From positions 1 through 64,000 of the forward strand of contig JAQCJO010000003.1 of NCBI GenBank assembly GCA_027592925.1: a stretch of 64,000 bases of DNA. The letters are read 5' to 3'. Positions within the stretch are counted from its first letter, which is position 1. Every line of letters starts with the position of its first letter. Made by a program: the position numbers and the translations under genes. The DNA is from Actinomycetota bacterium (GTDB lineage Bacteria; Actinomycetota; Acidimicrobiia; Acidimicrobiales; Ilumatobacteraceae). The notes beneath the pieces are model-generated. The model saw only the letters and a program-made list of their open reading frames with translations. It ran no database searches and was not told the DNA's origin. This document shows, piece after piece, positions 26,118 through 34,244 of the stretch.

Positions 26118-26393
26118 GTGGAAGACGAACAAATAGCGTTGAGCGCAGACCGAGCCTGGCAAGATCAAGCCAACTGCCTCGGTGTCGACCCAGACTTGTT
26201 CTTTCCAGAACGTGGAGCATCAACTCGGGAGGCTAAAGAAGTCTGCCGCGGTTGTGTGGTGCGCAAGGATTGTCTTGAGTACGCGCTCGACAACGGCGAG
26301 AAGTTTGGTATCTGGGGCGGTCTGTCCGAGCGTGAGCGTCGTCGCTTGCGTCGTCAGCGCGCTCAATCAAGTCGCACTATCGCAACTGCGTAA
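26118..26393 (+). CDS. WhiB-family iron-sulfur transcription factor
   Basis: 91 residues from GTG 26118, with GGAGG 7-8 nt upstream. Four Cys ligands for a [4Fe-4S] cluster are at 20, 43, 46 and 52 (ANCLGVDPDLFFPERG; CRGCVVRKDC). The turn GIWGGLSERERRRLRRQR is the WhiB signature leading to the basic DNA/sigma-factor contact. The family occurs only in Actinobacteria and their phages. The compact length fits the WhiB1/WhmD group, but the subclass is not certain. Its stop directly abuts the convergent formimidoyltransferase stop. Confidence 0.94.
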   Translation: MEDEQIALSADRAWQDQANCLGVDPDLFFPERGASTREAKEVCRGCVVRKDCLEYALDNGEKFGIWGGLSERERRRLRRQRAQSSRTIATA

Positions 26394-27194
26394 TTAATTC
26401 GAGAGTTTGCGGTTTCGCGCAGCCATTGTTGACTCAATAGTTTTTTCTGCACTCAAGTCAAGCTCGTTCCATCTGCTGCGCGGAATGCCGGCAAGTGCGC
26501 GAGCAGGCACCAAACCAACCAACTCGGCGCGGTCAATTTGCGCATGTTGGGCAACGATGTCGTACACCTGGAGAGGTCCAGTAACTGCGTAGTCGATCAG
26601 GTTCATGCTCACTTGCGCGCTACTGCCAACTTGCAACCCAAGTGTGCGCACCGAATCACTGCGCAAAAGAGCCGAAATTTGCTTGGCTTTTTCGAGTGTG
26701 GAGTCTTTGAGCCAGATGTTGTACGCGATCAAAATCGGTCGTGCGCCAACGCACATTGCGCCTGCTGTGGGGTGTGGGGTCTTGGGGCCAAAGTCGGGAA
26801 GAAGATCGACAAATGCGTGCTTGCGAATGTAGGGGAGTGTGCGCTCTGGACCATAGAGAAAACATGGCACCCCAAGTTCGTCTGCTGCAAAATGCGCAAA
26901 TTCATCGCGCGCTCGCAGTGCGTCTTCAAATGTGCTCGGCTCGAGTGCAACAAACGGCACCACGTCGACAATGCCAACTCGTGGGTGCACGCCTGCATGT
27001 GTGCTGATGTTGAACATGTTCAGTGCTTCGCGCGCAAGCACTCGTGCAGGGTCTGTGCCAGCGAGGGTAAACACACTGCGGTTGTGGTCAGCATCGCTGT
27101 GCAAGTCGAGCAAGTCGTCGCCTAATGCCGCAACTAAGGCAGCAAGCTTGTCGGGGTCTCCACCCTCACTGATGTTGATGACGCATTCCAGCAC
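26394..27194 (-). CDS. ftcD: Glutamate formimidoyltransferase
   Basis: 266 residues. VINISEGGDPDKLAALV opens the formiminotransferase N-domain, and the catalytic His lies in THAGVHPRVGIVDVVPFVAL. GPKTPHPTAGAMCVGARPIL and a C-terminal part (QVSMNLIDYAVTGPLQVYDI) follow. The enzyme passes a formimino group from formimidoylglutamate to tetrahydrofolate in histidine breakdown. No hut genes are nearby, and there is no cyclodeaminase domain. Confidence 0.88.
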   Translation of the reverse strand: MLECVINISEGGDPDKLAALVAALGDDLLDLHSDADHNRSVFTLAGTDPARVLAREALNMFNISTHAGVHPRVGIVDVVPFVALEPSTFEDALRARDEFAHFAADELGVPCFLYGPERTLPYIRKHAFVDLLPDFGPKTPHPTAGAMCVGARPILIAYNIWLKDSTLEKAKQISALLRSDSVRTLGLQVGSSAQVSMNLIDYAVTGPLQVYDIVAQHAQIDRAELVGLVPARALAGIPRSRWNELDLSAEKTIESTMAARNRKLSN

Positions 27195-27252
27195 CCCTTC
27201 TGCCTATCGGGCGGTTTGGAGTGGTTGCTACCTGCGGTGGTATATTGGTCGA

Positions 27253-27435
27253 ATGGGAAGCATCGGTGGTCCAGAACTCATTATTGGTCTAATTATTGTC
27301 GCTTTGCTCTTTGGATCGCGTTTGCCAAAGCTTGCTCGCAACCTTGGGCAAGCAACAAACGAATTCAAAAAGGGCCAAGCAAGTGCGAACAAGGATGACG
27401 CTCCAAAGAGCGATACTCCTCCTTCCAGCAACTAA
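27253..27435 (+). CDS. tatA: Sec-independent translocase subunit TatA
   Basis: 60 residues from ATG 27253. It has a short N-terminal TM (IGGPELIIGLIIVALLFG), the hinge Gly-Ser-Arg, then the amphipathic helix LPKLARNLGQATNEFKKG and a charged tail ending PSSN. This is the TatA/E pattern; it forms the pore for folded Tat substrates with TatC. The frame is open further upstream, but that part overlaps ftcD. The last four bases overlap the convergent ppx stop. Confidence 0.9.
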   Translation: MGSIGGPELIIGLIIVALLFGSRLPKLARNLGQATNEFKKGQASANKDDAPKSDTPPSSN

Positions 27436-28979
27436 TTAGCCAACACTTTTACTTTCAGGCCGGTTGTGTCGGCCAGCAGTGTGCGACGCTCCATAGCAGC
27501 GTAAATATTCAAATCGCCGTCAAGTTTCTTCGTCGTCGTAAAGGCAATTTTTAATTCTCCATCGCTAATGCTCGTCGTTATTTTCTTCACACGACCATCC
27601 TGGGTTCGATCGAGCCCAACTGCAATGCGCAACACACCTGCCAATGCATTCACAAGTTTTTGATCCTCTGATGTGAGCGCAGCAAATTCTGGGTGGCCAA
27701 GTTTTGGCAAACCCTTGCGGTGGTAGCGCGCGACCTGAGCAATGATCTCAATCTCGCGATCATTGAGGCCAACGAGCTCTGAGTTGCGAATGACGTAATA
27801 CGAATGCAGATGGTGCTTGGAGTGCGAAATAACTACACCAACGTTGGCGAGCAGTGCCGCAGCCTCCAAAAGCTTGCGATTCGCTTGCGCAACGCCGAGC
27901 ACATCCCACACTTGATCAAACAAGTCGAGCGCGATACGGGCAACGTTTTGCGAATGCTCTGGTCGGTCATCACAGCGGTCGGCGAGTAGGCGCACACTAC
28001 GCATTGCGGCATCGGTGTCGCCTGTGGCAGGCCCAAGGCCGCGGCGCTGCAGAGTGTCAAGAATGACGCCCTCGCGAAGCGCATAGTCGCTGTACATAAA
28101 TGACTCAACGCCATACACCGATGAGATTCCTTCAAGAATGATTGCCCCAGCCAGGATAATTTCGGCCCTGCTCTTTTCGAGCCCAAACTTTTCGCGTCGC
28201 TCGTCAACAGTGTTGACCGAACTCAGCATCGTCACTGTTTCCGCAATTTGTCCCTGAGTGAACTCAAAACGGTTCAGTGTTTTAGGTGTCGAATTGTCGG
28301 ACCTGTGTTGGATGAGCCGAGCAATTGTTTCTGCGGTGCCTGATGATGCAACGGCAACGTCAAAACCAAATTCGGTAACTTCGGTTTGCAACACCATGAG
28401 TGTGGAGCGCACATGCGAGCGGCAACTGCTCACCGCACTTGGATGTAGCGTTTCAGAGATAAAGAATCGGTCGGTCAGCCGAACCGCGCCAAGTTTGAAA
28501 CTGCGAGCAAGCAAAACTTCGTCGTCATTGCCGAGCACAATCTCGGTTGATCCACCGCCAATGTCACACAGCAACATCGGACGTTCGTGCTCTCCGACAC
28601 CATTGTTTACACCAAGATGAATCAGACGTGCTTCTTCGACACCAGAAATGACTTCAATGTCTATCTGTGCTTCTTTTTTGGCTCTGCGAATGAATTCAAA
28701 GCGGTTCTTGGCTTCGCGCACAGCACTCGTGGCCACGGCACGAATTTCGGCATTGTGCGAAGCAGCAATTTTTTGCATCCGCACCAAACACGCAATACCT
28801 CTGTCGATCGCGTCAGCGGAAAGTTCGTTCATGTCGCCGGCACCATGTCCGATGCGCACAGTCTCTTTTTCAGTCTCGATTACTTCAAACCCACCCTCAA
28901 CCACTTTGGCAATCACGAGATGAAATGAGTTTGTGCCTATATCGAGCGCTGCGATTGTTGCGTTTTCGCTAATTGGCAC
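27432..28979 (-). CDS. ppx: Exopolyphosphatase (Ppx/GppA)
   Basis: 515 residues from GTG 28979. ATP-fold phosphate loops are present: ALDIGTNSFHLVI, LCDIGGGSTEIVLG, and AVASSGTAETIARL. A C-terminal HD-like helical region (HSKHHLHSYYVIRNSELVGL) is present, as in the longer Ppx form. It releases phosphate from polyphosphate ends or pppGpp. It stands divergently beside ppk across a small orphan gene. Confidence 0.9.
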   Translation of the reverse strand: MPISENATIAALDIGTNSFHLVIAKVVEGGFEVIETEKETVRIGHGAGDMNELSADAIDRGIACLVRMQKIAASHNAEIRAVATSAVREAKNRFEFIRRAKKEAQIDIEVISGVEEARLIHLGVNNGVGEHERPMLLCDIGGGSTEIVLGNDDEVLLARSFKLGAVRLTDRFFISETLHPSAVSSCRSHVRSTLMVLQTEVTEFGFDVAVASSGTAETIARLIQHRSDNSTPKTLNRFEFTQGQIAETVTMLSSVNTVDERREKFGLEKSRAEIILAGAIILEGISSVYGVESFMYSDYALREGVILDTLQRRGLGPATGDTDAAMRSVRLLADRCDDRPEHSQNVARIALDLFDQVWDVLGVAQANRKLLEAAALLANVGVVISHSKHHLHSYYVIRNSELVGLNDREIEIIAQVARYHRKGLPKLGHPEFAALTSEDQKLVNALAGVLRIAVGLDRTQDGRVKKITTSISDGELKIAFTTTKKLDGDLNIYAAMERRTLLADTTGLKVKVLAN

Positions 28980-29026
28980 GCGAGTCAGTCTAGTAAAGGG
29001 CTATTTCTGGCGATATCGTTGACACT

Positions 29027-29293
29027 ATGTCTGAAGCACCAGTAGCAACCGAGCCATCCCGCGGCCACGCTCGCATCACCTATACAGGTGCTGTGTCCCC
29101 ACATTGGGCTGTCTATAGCGACTTTGGTGACCCAAACCTCCTCGAAGAGTTTCGTGCCCGCGTGCTTGCCCGCCTGGTGTTGTTGCCACGCAACGACCCA
29201 CAGTTTCGTCGTAACCAAGAGCGCGTCAACCGCGATGCCGAGCGCGAACGTATTTCGGTCGAGTGGGAACTCGGCTACAACGACGCTCAATAA
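29027..29293 (+). CDS. Conserved-looking 88-aa protein between ppx and ppk, unknown
   Basis: 88 residues with no recognised domain. It has a Pro/Glu N-terminus, then ARITYTGAVSPHWAVYSDFG and a long charged helix (LLEEFRARVLARLVLLPRND; FRRNQERVNRDAERERISVE). It is soluble, with no signal peptide. The clear start after ppx and the codon pattern of its neighbours support coding. Its position between ppx and ppk suggests a link to polyphosphate, which is inference only. Confidence 0.65.
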   Translation: MSEAPVATEPSRGHARITYTGAVSPHWAVYSDFGDPNLLEEFRARVLARLVLLPRNDPQFRRNQERVNRDAERERISVEWELGYNDAQ

Positions 29294-29366
29294 GGTGTCC
29301 TTGCGCTTTGGCGCGATGAGGTGTGAATTTTGTGCAAAACCAATCTGAAGTTTTGGTAAATCAACA

Positions 29367-31478
29367 ATGACTTCTTGGCGACAATTACTGAAACAGTCCA
29401 TCAGCAAAGATCTCTCTGTTTACGATTCAGGCATCGATGCACGAATCATTAACAGGGAGCTGAGCTGGCTCGATTTCAATGCACGCGTGCTGTCGCTTGC
29501 TGCTGATACCGAAATTGAATTACTTGAGCGCTGCAAGTTCGCCGCAATTTTCTGCAGCAATCTCGATGAGTTCTATCAAATCCGTGTTGCAGCGCTCAAA
29601 GATCGGATAGCCGCAGACGTCGTTGCTGTCACTCCCGACGGACGCACACCTCGACAGCAACTGCACGAAATAATTCGGCAGGTGCAGCAATTAGTTGAGC
29701 AATTAGAAGACGTCTACAACCAAGATCTAGTGCCAAAACTTGCGGGCAATGGTGTTCAGATTCTTGGATGGGATGAAGTAACCGACATCGAACGGGAGTT
29801 TCTGATGTCGATGTTTGAAACTCGAATCTTTCCGGTGCTCACACCGCTCGCGGTCGACCCAGCGCATCCGTTTCCCTATATTTCAAACCTGGCGCTCAAC
29901 TTGGCTGTTATCGCGCTTGACCCACGTACGCAAGAGCAACGGTTCGCTCGTGTCAAGATTCCGCCAACGCTTCCAAGGTTTTTACAGTTGCCCGACAGCA
30001 ACAGGTTTGTGTTGCTCGAAGATGTGGTGAGTGCCAATTTGGGTCGGCTATTTCAGGGAATGAAAATTGAGCAGTGTCATACATTTAGAGTCTCTCGAAA
30101 TGCCGACCTTTCGGTTGATGACGAAGATGCAGAAGACTTGTTGGCAGCAGTCGAGATGGAGTTGCGTCGTCGTCGCTTTGGTCGTGCTGTACGCCTCGAG
30201 GTGTCCAACGGAATGTCTCAAGAAGTACTTGATCTGCTGATAGATGAACTCGAACTTGAGGCTGGAGATGTCACGGTGCATCATGCTCCAGTTGGCTTGA
30301 GTGCATTGATGCAACTTTCCAACCTCAACTTGCCTCATTTGCGATTTAAGCCTTGGCCTGCGCTTACTGCTGGTCGCTTGGCAGCAGCAGAAGAAAATGA
30401 ACGGTCGATCTTTAGCGTTATTCGTGAGCGTCAAGTGCTCGTGCATCATCCGCATGAATCATTTATCTCTTCTGTTGAAGAGTTTGTGAAGCAAGCGGCA
30501 CTCGATCCGCTCGTGCAGTCGATCAAGATGACCTTGTATCGCACATCTGGAGACAGTTCAATTGCTCGACACCTCATCCATGCTGCCGAATTGGGCAAGC
30601 AGGTTGCGGTTGTTATTGAACTGAAGGCTCGTTTTGATGAGGCCCGCAACATGTCGTGGGCAAAAGAACTCGAGTACGCAGGCGTGCATGTGACATACGG
30701 TCTTGTTGGTCTCAAGACACACGCCAAGTGCATCTTGGTGGTGCGCAATGACTCAGACAAGATGCGCCGTTATGTGCACATGGGGACCGGAAACTACAAC
30801 TCGACGACGGCACGTATCTATGAAGACATCGGCTTTTTTACCTGCGAAGACGCGATTGGTTCGGATGTCACCGAGTTGTTCAATTACCTCACTGGCTACG
30901 GCCATGAGCCCGACTATCAAACACTGTTGGTGGCGCCACATCGACTGCGTAACGGCATTGTCGATCTCATCGATAAAGAAACAACGTTTGGAGTTGATGG
31001 ACGCATCACGATGAAGATCAACTCAATCTCGGACAAGACCGTGATTGAAGCGCTGTATCGGGCGAGCGGTGCCGGCGTGCAGATTGAGATCATCGTGCGT
31101 GGAATTTGCTGCCTTCGTGCTGGCGTCGCGGGCATGTCTGAAAACATTCGGGTCCGATCGATTCTCGGTCGGTACCTTGAGCATTCGCGTATCTATCGCT
31201 TCGAACACGGCTATGAAAATAACGAACCCCTCCATCTCATTGGGTCTGCCGACATGATGGGTCGAAATTTGGATGGGCGAGTTGAGGCATTGGTGCCACT
31301 CACTCATCCGAAGCACCGCATGTGGCTCGACAAGGTGCTCGGATATTTAATGGATGCCGATGCCGCCCATTTTGACCTGCAAGCTGATAACTCGTGGGTG
31401 CGGGCAGGGGCACCTGGCCTCACCGTGGATGCCCAACGAAAACTGCATGACTGGGTCGTGCAAACCCAAGTCAGATAA
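29367..31478 (+). CDS. ppk1: Polyphosphate kinase 1
   Basis: 703 residues, full length. The N-domain starts INRELSWLDFNARVL, and the head domain contains LDEFYQIRVAALKD. The two active-site His are in GLVGLKTHAKCILVVR (autophosphorylated) and RYLEHSRIYRFEHG. GTGNYNSTTARIYEDIGFFT is also conserved. It reversibly makes polyphosphate from ATP. It is followed by phoU and the two-component genes on the same strand. Confidence 0.95.
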   Translation: MTSWRQLLKQSISKDLSVYDSGIDARIINRELSWLDFNARVLSLAADTEIELLERCKFAAIFCSNLDEFYQIRVAALKDRIAADVVAVTPDGRTPRQQLHEIIRQVQQLVEQLEDVYNQDLVPKLAGNGVQILGWDEVTDIEREFLMSMFETRIFPVLTPLAVDPAHPFPYISNLALNLAVIALDPRTQEQRFARVKIPPTLPRFLQLPDSNRFVLLEDVVSANLGRLFQGMKIEQCHTFRVSRNADLSVDDEDAEDLLAAVEMELRRRRFGRAVRLEVSNGMSQEVLDLLIDELELEAGDVTVHHAPVGLSALMQLSNLNLPHLRFKPWPALTAGRLAAAEENERSIFSVIRERQVLVHHPHESFISSVEEFVKQAALDPLVQSIKMTLYRTSGDSSIARHLIHAAELGKQVAVVIELKARFDEARNMSWAKELEYAGVHVTYGLVGLKTHAKCILVVRNDSDKMRRYVHMGTGNYNSTTARIYEDIGFFTCEDAIGSDVTELFNYLTGYGHEPDYQTLLVAPHRLRNGIVDLIDKETTFGVDGRITMKINSISDKTVIEALYRASGAGVQIEIIVRGICCLRAGVAGMSENIRVRSILGRYLEHSRIYRFEHGYENNEPLHLIGSADMMGRNLDGRVEALVPLTHPKHRMWLDKVLGYLMDADAAHFDLQADNSWVRAGAPGLTVDAQRKLHDWVVQTQVR

Positions 31479-31551
31479 AGCGGTTAACTTATTCGTAATC
31501 TGACGTTCAGGTGAGTTTTACCTCGTGCGTGTAGGTTTTGTCTAGAGCAAT

Positions 31552-31573
31552 TCTGCTGTTCAGCAGATTTTTT
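31552..31573 (+). terminator. Terminator-like hairpin in the phoU leader
   Basis: TCTGCTG (31552-31558) and CAGCAGA (31561-31567) pair perfectly over a 2-nt TT gap, followed by TTTTTT (31568-31573). This is a short intrinsic-terminator shape 16 bp before the phoU ATG and 73 bp after the ppk stop. It may end ppk transcripts or act as an attenuator for phoU. Confidence 0.5.
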
Positions 31574-31589
31574 GAAAGAAAGTTGATCA

Positions 31590-32318
31590 ATGGACGAATT
31601 ACGAAAGACGTTTCATCAAGAAGTTGAGGCCATTCGTGACCAAGTGATTCGACTTGGAGCCTCGGTAATTGAAGCCATACCTCGGGCAACCGCAGTGCTG
31701 CTCAGTGGCGACCTTGAGGGCGCCGACTATTTGGTACAAGGCGATGATGAAATTGATGCTCGCGCAGGAGATATCGAAGACCAGTGTTTTCGGGAGCTTG
31801 CTCTGCAAGCACCTGTTGCCGGTGACTTACGTCAATTAGTCTCGATCATCAAGATCACTGGCGAACTCGAGCGCTCGGCTGACTTGGCGGTCAACATCTG
31901 CAAAGGTGCACGACGAATTTACGGACATGACATTGATCCTGTGTTGCGTGGCTTGATCACCAAAATGGCCGAGCAGGCTCAGCAATTGTTTATCTCGGCA
32001 ATGGATGCCTTCGAGTTGAGCGATGCGCCAAAGGCTGCGGCCATCGACGATATGGACTCATTCTTGGACGGGTTGCATCGTCAATTCATCCAGGAAATTT
32101 TTGAGTGTCATGCTCGGGGCAAAATGGAAGTTCAGGTTGCCGTGCAACTCGCAATCATTGGCCGATTCTTTGAACGCATTGGCGACCACGCGGTAAACGT
32201 TGGCGAGCGAACCCAATTTATTCTCACGGGAGTCGTACCAGAGCACCGTGGCGCTGCTCGCTTCAAGGCACGGCATTCTGGTGACGCGCAAACACCGCCA
32301 TCAGACACTTCGTCGTAG
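31590..32318 (+). CDS. phoU: Phosphate signalling regulator PhoU
   Basis: 242 residues, two three-helix PhoU repeats. Metal-site ExxxD-type helices are KITGELERSADLAVNICKGA and IGRFFERIGDHAVNVGE. PhoU links the Pst transporter to the phosphate sensor kinase and keeps it off when phosphate is ample. The kinase gene follows after 18 bp, consistent with an operon. No pst genes are in the window. Confidence 0.92.
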   Translation: MDELRKTFHQEVEAIRDQVIRLGASVIEAIPRATAVLLSGDLEGADYLVQGDDEIDARAGDIEDQCFRELALQAPVAGDLRQLVSIIKITGELERSADLAVNICKGARRIYGHDIDPVLRGLITKMAEQAQQLFISAMDAFELSDAPKAAAIDDMDSFLDGLHRQFIQEIFECHARGKMEVQVAVQLAIIGRFFERIGDHAVNVGERTQFILTGVVPEHRGAARFKARHSGDAQTPPSDTSS

Positions 32319-32336
32319 TTCTGATTTGAATTAGCC

Positions 32337-33479
32337 ATGACGACCATCTGGTTTGTCACTTGTGTTCTAGCCGCACTCGTCGCAGGAATGCTTTATGGCA
32401 AGAAATCCTCGCGCGCCGGACGCGCTGATCGATCCGAAAGCACAGCGAGTAATGAAGTGGCCCCACGTATGGATCTCGTAGCAAAAGTAGTTGACGATCA
32501 GGTGCTGAAAGCGTTTGATCTTCTGCCAATCGGCGTTGTGATCAGCCGTGGACCCAACGGTGATCTACTTCGAAACCGAATTGCCACGGAGATGACGGGA
32601 GTTCGTCATGTCGACATCTTGGTTGACGAGGCAGTTGTCGCGCTTGTACAAGAGACAATCGAGATTGGTGAGCAGAATAAATCAATGCAGGTTGCAGGCC
32701 CGCCTGATCGTTTCTTTCAATTGCATTCGCAACGACTGAATGATGATGGCGTAGTCGTGACAATCGAAGACACCACTGATCGAGTTCGAATTGACACTGT
32801 TCGCACCGATTTTGTTGCCAACTTGAGTCACGAATTGAAAACCCCTATCGGTGGAATTGCCGCCCTCGGCGACACGATGGTGGATGAAACCGACCCCGCG
32901 GTCATGAAGCAGCTGGCAGACCGAATCGTTCGTGAGTCATTTCGTATGGCGGGAATAGTGAATGATCTACTTGATCTTTCACGGATTGAATTTGGAGGTT
33001 CATCGGAGTGGGAACACATCGAAATGACCGGAGTGATCAAAGAGGTTGTCGCCCTTTCGCAAGACAATGCTCTGCGACACAAAGTAGAACTCATGACGAG
33101 CGGCAATTTTGCTGCTGAAGTTTTTGGAGATCGAAGCCAACTTGTTTCTGCATTTTCCAATATTGTCGAAAATGCAATTAAGTACAGCGACGAGGATCGA
33201 CTCGTCAAAATTATTGGTGATGTTGGAGCAGACGACATGAGCATCGCCGTCGTCGATCAAGGCCTAGGAATTGCTCCGAAGGATCACGAACGAATTTTTG
33301 AACGTTTTTATCGAGTTGATAGGGCACGTAGCCGATTAACGGGAGGAACAGGGCTTGGTCTGTCAATTGTGCGACACGTTGTTGACAACCATGGAGGAAA
33401 AATAGAAGTGAAGTCAAATGAAGGTGAAGGCGCAACCTTCACTGTTGTATTACCCCACCAAAAGAACGAAAAGAACTAA
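32337..33479 (+). CDS. SenX3-like phosphate sensor histidine kinase
   Basis: 380 residues. One N-terminal TM (IWFVTCVLAALVAGMLYG), a PAS-like region (~50-145), HisKA with His165 in ANLSHELKTPIGG, and a HATPase with N box (NIVENAIKYS), G1 (VVDQGLGIAP) and G2 (GGTGLGLSIVRHV). The one-TM plus PAS layout and the Gly-Gly-Ile-Ala after the His box are SenX3-like. It phosphorylates the regulator encoded 13 bp downstream. Confidence 0.9.
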   Translation: MTTIWFVTCVLAALVAGMLYGKKSSRAGRADRSESTASNEVAPRMDLVAKVVDDQVLKAFDLLPIGVVISRGPNGDLLRNRIATEMTGVRHVDILVDEAVVALVQETIEIGEQNKSMQVAGPPDRFFQLHSQRLNDDGVVVTIEDTTDRVRIDTVRTDFVANLSHELKTPIGGIAALGDTMVDETDPAVMKQLADRIVRESFRMAGIVNDLLDLSRIEFGGSSEWEHIEMTGVIKEVVALSQDNALRHKVELMTSGNFAAEVFGDRSQLVSAFSNIVENAIKYSDEDRLVKIIGDVGADDMSIAVVDQGLGIAPKDHERIFERFYRVDRARSRLTGGTGLGLSIVRHVVDNHGGKIEVKSNEGEGATFTVVLPHQKNEKN

Positions 33480-33486
33480 AAGGACT
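33460..33486 (+). repeat. Three tandem 9-bp repeats across the kinase stop and regulator ribosome site
   Basis: AAAAGAACG (33460), AAAAGAACT (33469) and AAAAGGACT (33478) lie head to tail. The kinase stop TAA (33477-33479) spans copies two and three, and the third copy, with G in place of A, supplies AAAAGGA as the Shine-Dalgarno for the regulator at ATG 33493. Confidence 0.7.
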
Positions 33487-33492
33487 TACATC

Positions 33493-34212
33493 ATGAATCA
33501 ACCAACCGAATTGCCAATGGTGTTTGTTGTCGAAGACGAAGAATCGTTTATTGAGGCACTTGATATTGGACTGAAGCGCGAAGGCTTCCGTGTCAGCATT
33601 GCCAAAGACGGGGCAGAAGCTCTGACGATGTTTGACAAAATCAACCCAGACATCGTTCTGCTGGATGTGATGTTGCCAAAAGTTTCGGGAACTGATGTGT
33701 GTCGTGAAATTCGCAAAAAGAGCCAAGTTCCAATCATCATGGTTTCAGCAAAAGGGTCAGAGATTGACACGGTCATCGGCCTCGAAGTTGGTGCCGATGA
33801 CTACATTGTCAAGCCGTATCGATTGCGCGAACTTGTGGCACGTATTAGCGCTGCTCTACGCCGCAGCTCACTGACCCCAACGGAAATTGACGAAGTTGGT
33901 ATTGGCACGGTGTCGATTGGTGATGTTGCGATCGATCCAGAACAGCACGTGGTGACTGTTCGCGGCGTCGTGACCAAACTTCCGCTCAAAGAATTTGAGT
34001 TGTTGTACGTGCTTGTTTCTAATGCGGGCCGAGTATTGACTCGTGAAACGCTGATTGACCGAGTGTGGGGCACTGACTATTACGGTGATACCAAAACCCT
34101 TGATGTCCATATCAAGCGCTTGCGTAGCAAAATTGAGTCAGAGCCAGCAATCCCAACACGGTTGGTCACCATCCGTGGGCTTGGCTATAAGTATGAGAAA
34201 ATGAGCGCATAG
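33493..34212 (+). CDS. RegX3-like OmpR-family response regulator
   Basis: 239 residues from ATG 33493. Receiver domain with acidic pair in FVVEDEESF, phosphoacceptor Asp58 in IVLLDVMLPKVSG, and Lys in DDYIVKPYRLREL. The C-terminal winged helix ends TLDVHIKRLRSKIE and TIRGLGYKYE. It is expected to control phosphate-starvation genes with the SenX3-like kinase. The longer open frame from 33418 overlaps the kinase and is not used. Confidence 0.92.
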   Translation: MNQPTELPMVFVVEDEESFIEALDIGLKREGFRVSIAKDGAEALTMFDKINPDIVLLDVMLPKVSGTDVCREIRKKSQVPIIMVSAKGSEIDTVIGLEVGADDYIVKPYRLRELVARISAALRRSSLTPTEIDEVGIGTVSIGDVAIDPEQHVVTVRGVVTKLPLKEFELLYVLVSNAGRVLTRETLIDRVWGTDYYGDTKTLDVHIKRLRSKIESEPAIPTRLVTIRGLGYKYEKMSA

Positions 34213-34244
34213 CAACACAAAACAGACATACGGGCCTCGCGCCA

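Noticed and set aside
31503-31540. Possible PHO-box-like direct repeats (GTTCAGGTGAG, TTTTACCTCGT) upstream of phoU
   Set aside because: Only loosely similar to actinobacterial PHO boxes, with poor agreement between the two units; not strong enough to call a site.
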